From: Microcaldota archaeon
GTDB taxonomy: Archaea > Micrarchaeota > Micrarchaeia > Micrarchaeales > CABMGC01
DNA length: 60,990 nt
Reading direction: 5' to 3'
Assembly: GCA_021818995.1 (NCBI GenBank)
Contig: JAKASP010000001.1
Location: forward strand, 221,381 to 282,370
The notes below the pieces were generated by a model. It did not search any database, was not told the DNA's origin, and saw only the letters and a program-made list of their open reading frames with translations. Positions 58,149 through 60,990 of this stretch are shown piece after piece. Each line of letters starts with the position of its first letter. The stretch's first letter is position 1. The position numbers and the translations under genes are program-made.

Positions 58149-59378
58149 TCAGGCCGTGGCTTTTGGCGGTTCACCCTTTGCCTCGCTTTCAGCAAACAGG
58201 CTCTTCTCTATCGTCTCCTTTATCTTATCGGCAGGGTAGGCGAGCTTGATGAGTTTGGTGTGCCCCCTGATCCCCTTTCCCGACTCGTATGTGTCGATAA
58301 GCCCCTGCATCTCCAGATCAGTGATGTACTTCCTGTACCACCTGCTGCTCTTCGGCTCGCGGCTCAGCGTGTTGCTTATCCTGCTGTACTTGTTGTATAC
58401 CTCTCCGCTGAAGATGTACATGTCGTTCCCGTCTGTCAGCTTCTTGTACCTGCTGCCCTGCAGCGAGAGTAGCGCGATCGAGTAGAGCACGAGCTTCTGG
58501 TGTTCCGGAAGCGTGGATATGACGTCGTACGCTACCTGCTCCTCCGCGTCCTTCTGAGCCTCATTCACCTCGTCGTCCCCTATCTTAGCCCTTCCTTGCT
58601 CCTCTGCTATCTCTCCCGCACGCGAAAGGACCTTCAGCGCAAGACGCGCGTCACCACTCTCCTTAGCTGATATCGCGGCAACGAGGTTTAGCACCTCCTG
58701 GCCGATTACCCCCTGCTTGAAGCCCTTCTCGGCCCTCTCCTTTATTATCGCAGCAAGTTCGTTTGAGTTGTAAGGCGGAAATGCGAGCTCTCTCTCGTAC
58801 AGCGTGGAGAGCGTCCTCGAATCGAGGAGGTCCTTGAAGTCGATCCTGTTCGATACTCCCACTATGGTTATGCCCCCGGACCTGATGTCGCTGTTCGCCC
58901 TTGTAAGCGTGTACACGAGATCGTCAAGGTCCTTCACCATGTCTATCTCGTCGAGCACGACGAGCAGCACCTTGCCGTCCTCCTCTATCCAATTGATTAT
59001 CTTCTCGTAGATCTCCACAAGGCCGTAGCCGCGCTTCGCGAGGAAAGGAAGGTGGTCGCTCACTATCTTGCTCAATACCCTGTACCTTGAGTTGTAGATC
59101 CTGCAGTTAATGTACGAGAGCCTCGCTTTGACCACAGGCAGCCTCCTCACTTCCTCGATGACGTGTCTGACGCACGAGGTCTTGCCGGTGCCGGCCTTTC
59201 CGTAGATGAAGAGGTTTCGGCCGCGCTCGCCTTTCAGCGATGGCGTAAGCGCCTTTATTATGTCGTCAAGCTGCTTGTCCCTGAAAAGAAGGTGCTGCGG
59301 GAGGTAGTGCGGCGAAAGCACCTCGCGGTCCGCGAAGATCTTCGATTCCTTGAAAAGCTCAGCGAATTTCTCGTCCAT
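58149..59378 (-). CDS. cdc6: Orc1/Cdc6 replication initiator
   Basis: LSPHYLPQHLLFRDKQLDDI, FIYGKAGTGKTSCVRHV, VVLDEIDMV, C-terminal winged helix. Confidence 0.95.
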   Translation of the reverse strand: MDEKFAELFKESKIFADREVLSPHYLPQHLLFRDKQLDDIIKALTPSLKGERGRNLFIYGKAGTGKTSCVRHVIEEVRRLPVVKARLSYINCRIYNSRYRVLSKIVSDHLPFLAKRGYGLVEIYEKIINWIEEDGKVLLVVLDEIDMVKDLDDLVYTLTRANSDIRSGGITIVGVSNRIDFKDLLDSRTLSTLYERELAFPPYNSNELAAIIKERAEKGFKQGVIGQEVLNLVAAISAKESGDARLALKVLSRAGEIAEEQGRAKIGDDEVNEAQKDAEEQVAYDVISTLPEHQKLVLYSIALLSLQGSRYKKLTDGNDMYIFSGEVYNKYSRISNTLSREPKSSRWYRKYITDLEMQGLIDTYESGKGIRGHTKLIKLAYPADKIKETIEKSLFAESEAKGEPPKATA

Positions 59379-60208
59379 CAGCCGCCCCCATTAACCAATT
59401 TTTTTGTTATACTTATAAACTCTTCTTTGATTGCGCTGTCCTCCAATACAGGCACCCTGCCAGAGTCGCTCAGCTTGTTGAAGTTCTGGCTGCTTTTCAC
59501 CGTTCCAAGGAACTCGCACTTCAGAGCGTTAGCAACTTCCTTCGCTCCGTTCCCGCTCCCATCAGACATGTTCTCCACAACCCCGATGATTGGCGCGCCG
59601 AGGCGCCTGGCCATCATGCCTGAGCGCACGGCGTTGATCGCTGCTATGTGCTGCGGCGTGGTCACCAGAACGTAACCGTCGAGCTCAAGAAGCTGCATTA
59701 TGGAGAGGTTTGAGTCCGAGGTTCCGGGAGAGCAGTCGAGAACGAGGTAGTCGAGGCTGCCCCACTCTGTCATCTCTAGGAATTCTGCGAGCATCTTCGC
59801 AACCATAGGCCCCCTCCAGATTATCGGCCTCTTGGCCTCGTCAACGAACATAGCCGTTGAGATTACCTTTACGCCATCTTTCTCTATCGGCTTGAGCGGA
59901 TACTCGGGCTCGCCCGCCTGCTTTATGTTGAGGAAGAGGTGCAGGTTCGGGCAGTCTATGTCAGCATCGAGAAGGCCGACTTTGTAGCCCATCTCCTTGA
60001 GCGTGAACGCGAGGTTCACAGCCACGGTTGTCTTCCCCACTCCCCCCTTTGCGCTGTAGACCCCTATCTTGTGCTTTATCCCGGAAAGTTTTTCCTTTAT
60101 CCGTTGCCTCTGCTTAACGACGTTGAATATGGAAGGATGAACAACGTTCACTTTGGCATTTCCTATCGTAACCTGCTGATTTTCCTTCTCTTCCTCCATG
60201 TACTCCAC
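59378..60208 (-). CDS. Mrp/NBP35-type ParA-family ATPase
   Basis: KIGVYSAKGGVGKTTVAVNLAFTL, LLDADIDCPNL, VLDCSPGTSDSNLSI, GVVENMSDGSG. Confidence 0.93.
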   Translation of the reverse strand: MEYMEEEKENQQVTIGNAKVNVVHPSIFNVVKQRQRIKEKLSGIKHKIGVYSAKGGVGKTTVAVNLAFTLKEMGYKVGLLDADIDCPNLHLFLNIKQAGEPEYPLKPIEKDGVKVISTAMFVDEAKRPIIWRGPMVAKMLAEFLEMTEWGSLDYLVLDCSPGTSDSNLSIMQLLELDGYVLVTTPQHIAAINAVRSGMMARRLGAPIIGVVENMSDGSGNGAKEVANALKCEFLGTVKSSQNFNKLSDSGRVPVLEDSAIKEEFISITKKLVNGGG

Positions 60209-60323
60209 AGCGAAATTATTGCAGAATAGTAATTCACTCCGCTAATATAATAAGGAATATTGTCGGGAGAACAAAATCGGAGAAATGCTTATTAAAGGAC
60301 CGAAACCACTAGGGTTGAAACGC

Positions 60324-60990
60324 ATGGGGGAACGTCCAGAAAACGGCACAACCGGGAGACGACAGTTGCTGCAAGAGCTTGAGGAATTGAAAGAAAAGGA
60401 AGCAACGGCAAAACTATCGCTACTTGAAGAGAGGCGGTTTGTCGAAGAAAAATTCTGGTCCAGCTTTGTCGGAAAAGATGAAAAACCCCTAAACCTCAGT
60501 CCGCCTGAAGCCGAGGCGCTTGGCGCACCAGAGACATACGCTACTGTGCTAGGATACAGAGGATCTACAAGGAGAGATGTTGGCTACTGGATATTGACCA
60601 CAGCACAATCACTTCCTGACAAAGAAATAGTTTCCAGAACAGTTAAGGCCATAAGTAAATACAGAGGCTACACAGCCGCAATAATAGGGAGCAACTTAGC
60701 ACTGCACGCAGAATTCGGTGCAAGAAAGAGCGAAAGACTTAAGTCAGAAGCAGCATCGCCTGTGACGGTTCCTGCTGATTTTGACCCGCTGGAGTATAAG
60801 CACCTTAAACAAGAATTTCTGGACGAGTATTCTGAGAAGTGCGCCTTTTTCTCTTCACCTCCGGTTGTGCAATTTATCTCATCAAAACGCAACTATGACG
60901 AACGAACAACCGCAATATCTCTCGCGATTGACGCTTTCGCTAAATTCAAGGACGTCAGGGCACTAGAGGCTCTCCGCATAGCAAGAAAAA
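60324..60990 (+). CDS. Hypothetical protein, truncated by window end
   Basis: Open frame from ATG 60324 (MGERPENGTTGRRQLLQELEELKEKEATAK...) running off the window without a stop. Confidence 0.6.
   Translation, partial: MGERPENGTTGRRQLLQELEELKEKEATAKLSLLEERRFVEEKFWSSFVGKDEKPLNLSPPEAEALGAPETYATVLGYRGSTRRDVGYWILTTAQSLPDKEIVSRTVKAISKYRGYTAAIIGSNLALHAEFGARKSERLKSEAASPVTVPADFDPLEYKHLKQEFLDEYSEKCAFFSSPPVVQFISSKRNYDERTTAISLAIDAFAKFKDVRALEALRIARK

Overview
The window looks like a gene-dense archaeal chromosome segment. DPANN/Micrarchaeota (ARMAN-like) affiliation is inferred from a three-unit EndA-type tRNA-splicing endonuclease and QSAMEYLMTYGWAI-type class III signal peptides; it has not been tested by phylogeny. 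Contents: complex I antiporter-like subunits (NuoL end, NuoN, NuoM); a 9-gene ribosomal/initiation-factor run (L3-L4-L23-L2-S19-L22-S3-L29-aIF1); information-processing genes (PriS, Pcc1, L15e, Pth2, RadA, aIF2alpha, L44e, GINS, TFE, gyrase B/A, Lhr-type helicase, prefoldin beta, Mre11-like, beta-CASP RNase, SSB-like OB protein, RNase P Rpp14/Pop5-like and Rpp30 subunits, Orc1/Cdc6, Mrp/ParA); a nucleotide-metabolism group (two thymidylate kinase-like proteins, dCTP deaminase, ThyX, DUF5664-like protein); ADP-forming acetyl-CoA synthetase alpha/beta; and six tRNAs (Tyr with intron, Asp, Glu, Gly, initiator Met, Lys). I saw no rRNA, transposase or CRISPR array. Best leads: a multipass-membrane-anchored double-AAA+ ATPase; a tandem (degenerate + intact) metallophosphoesterase with a coiled-coil insert; a pair of Tmk paralogs with complementary P-loop lesions; a three-unit EndA in the same window as an intron-containing tRNA; a small membrane protein in the usual Nop10 slot; an initiator tRNA with an apparent U55->C change; and a hairpin-rich intergenic region beside radA. 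Family calls come from reading motifs by eye, with no database searches.
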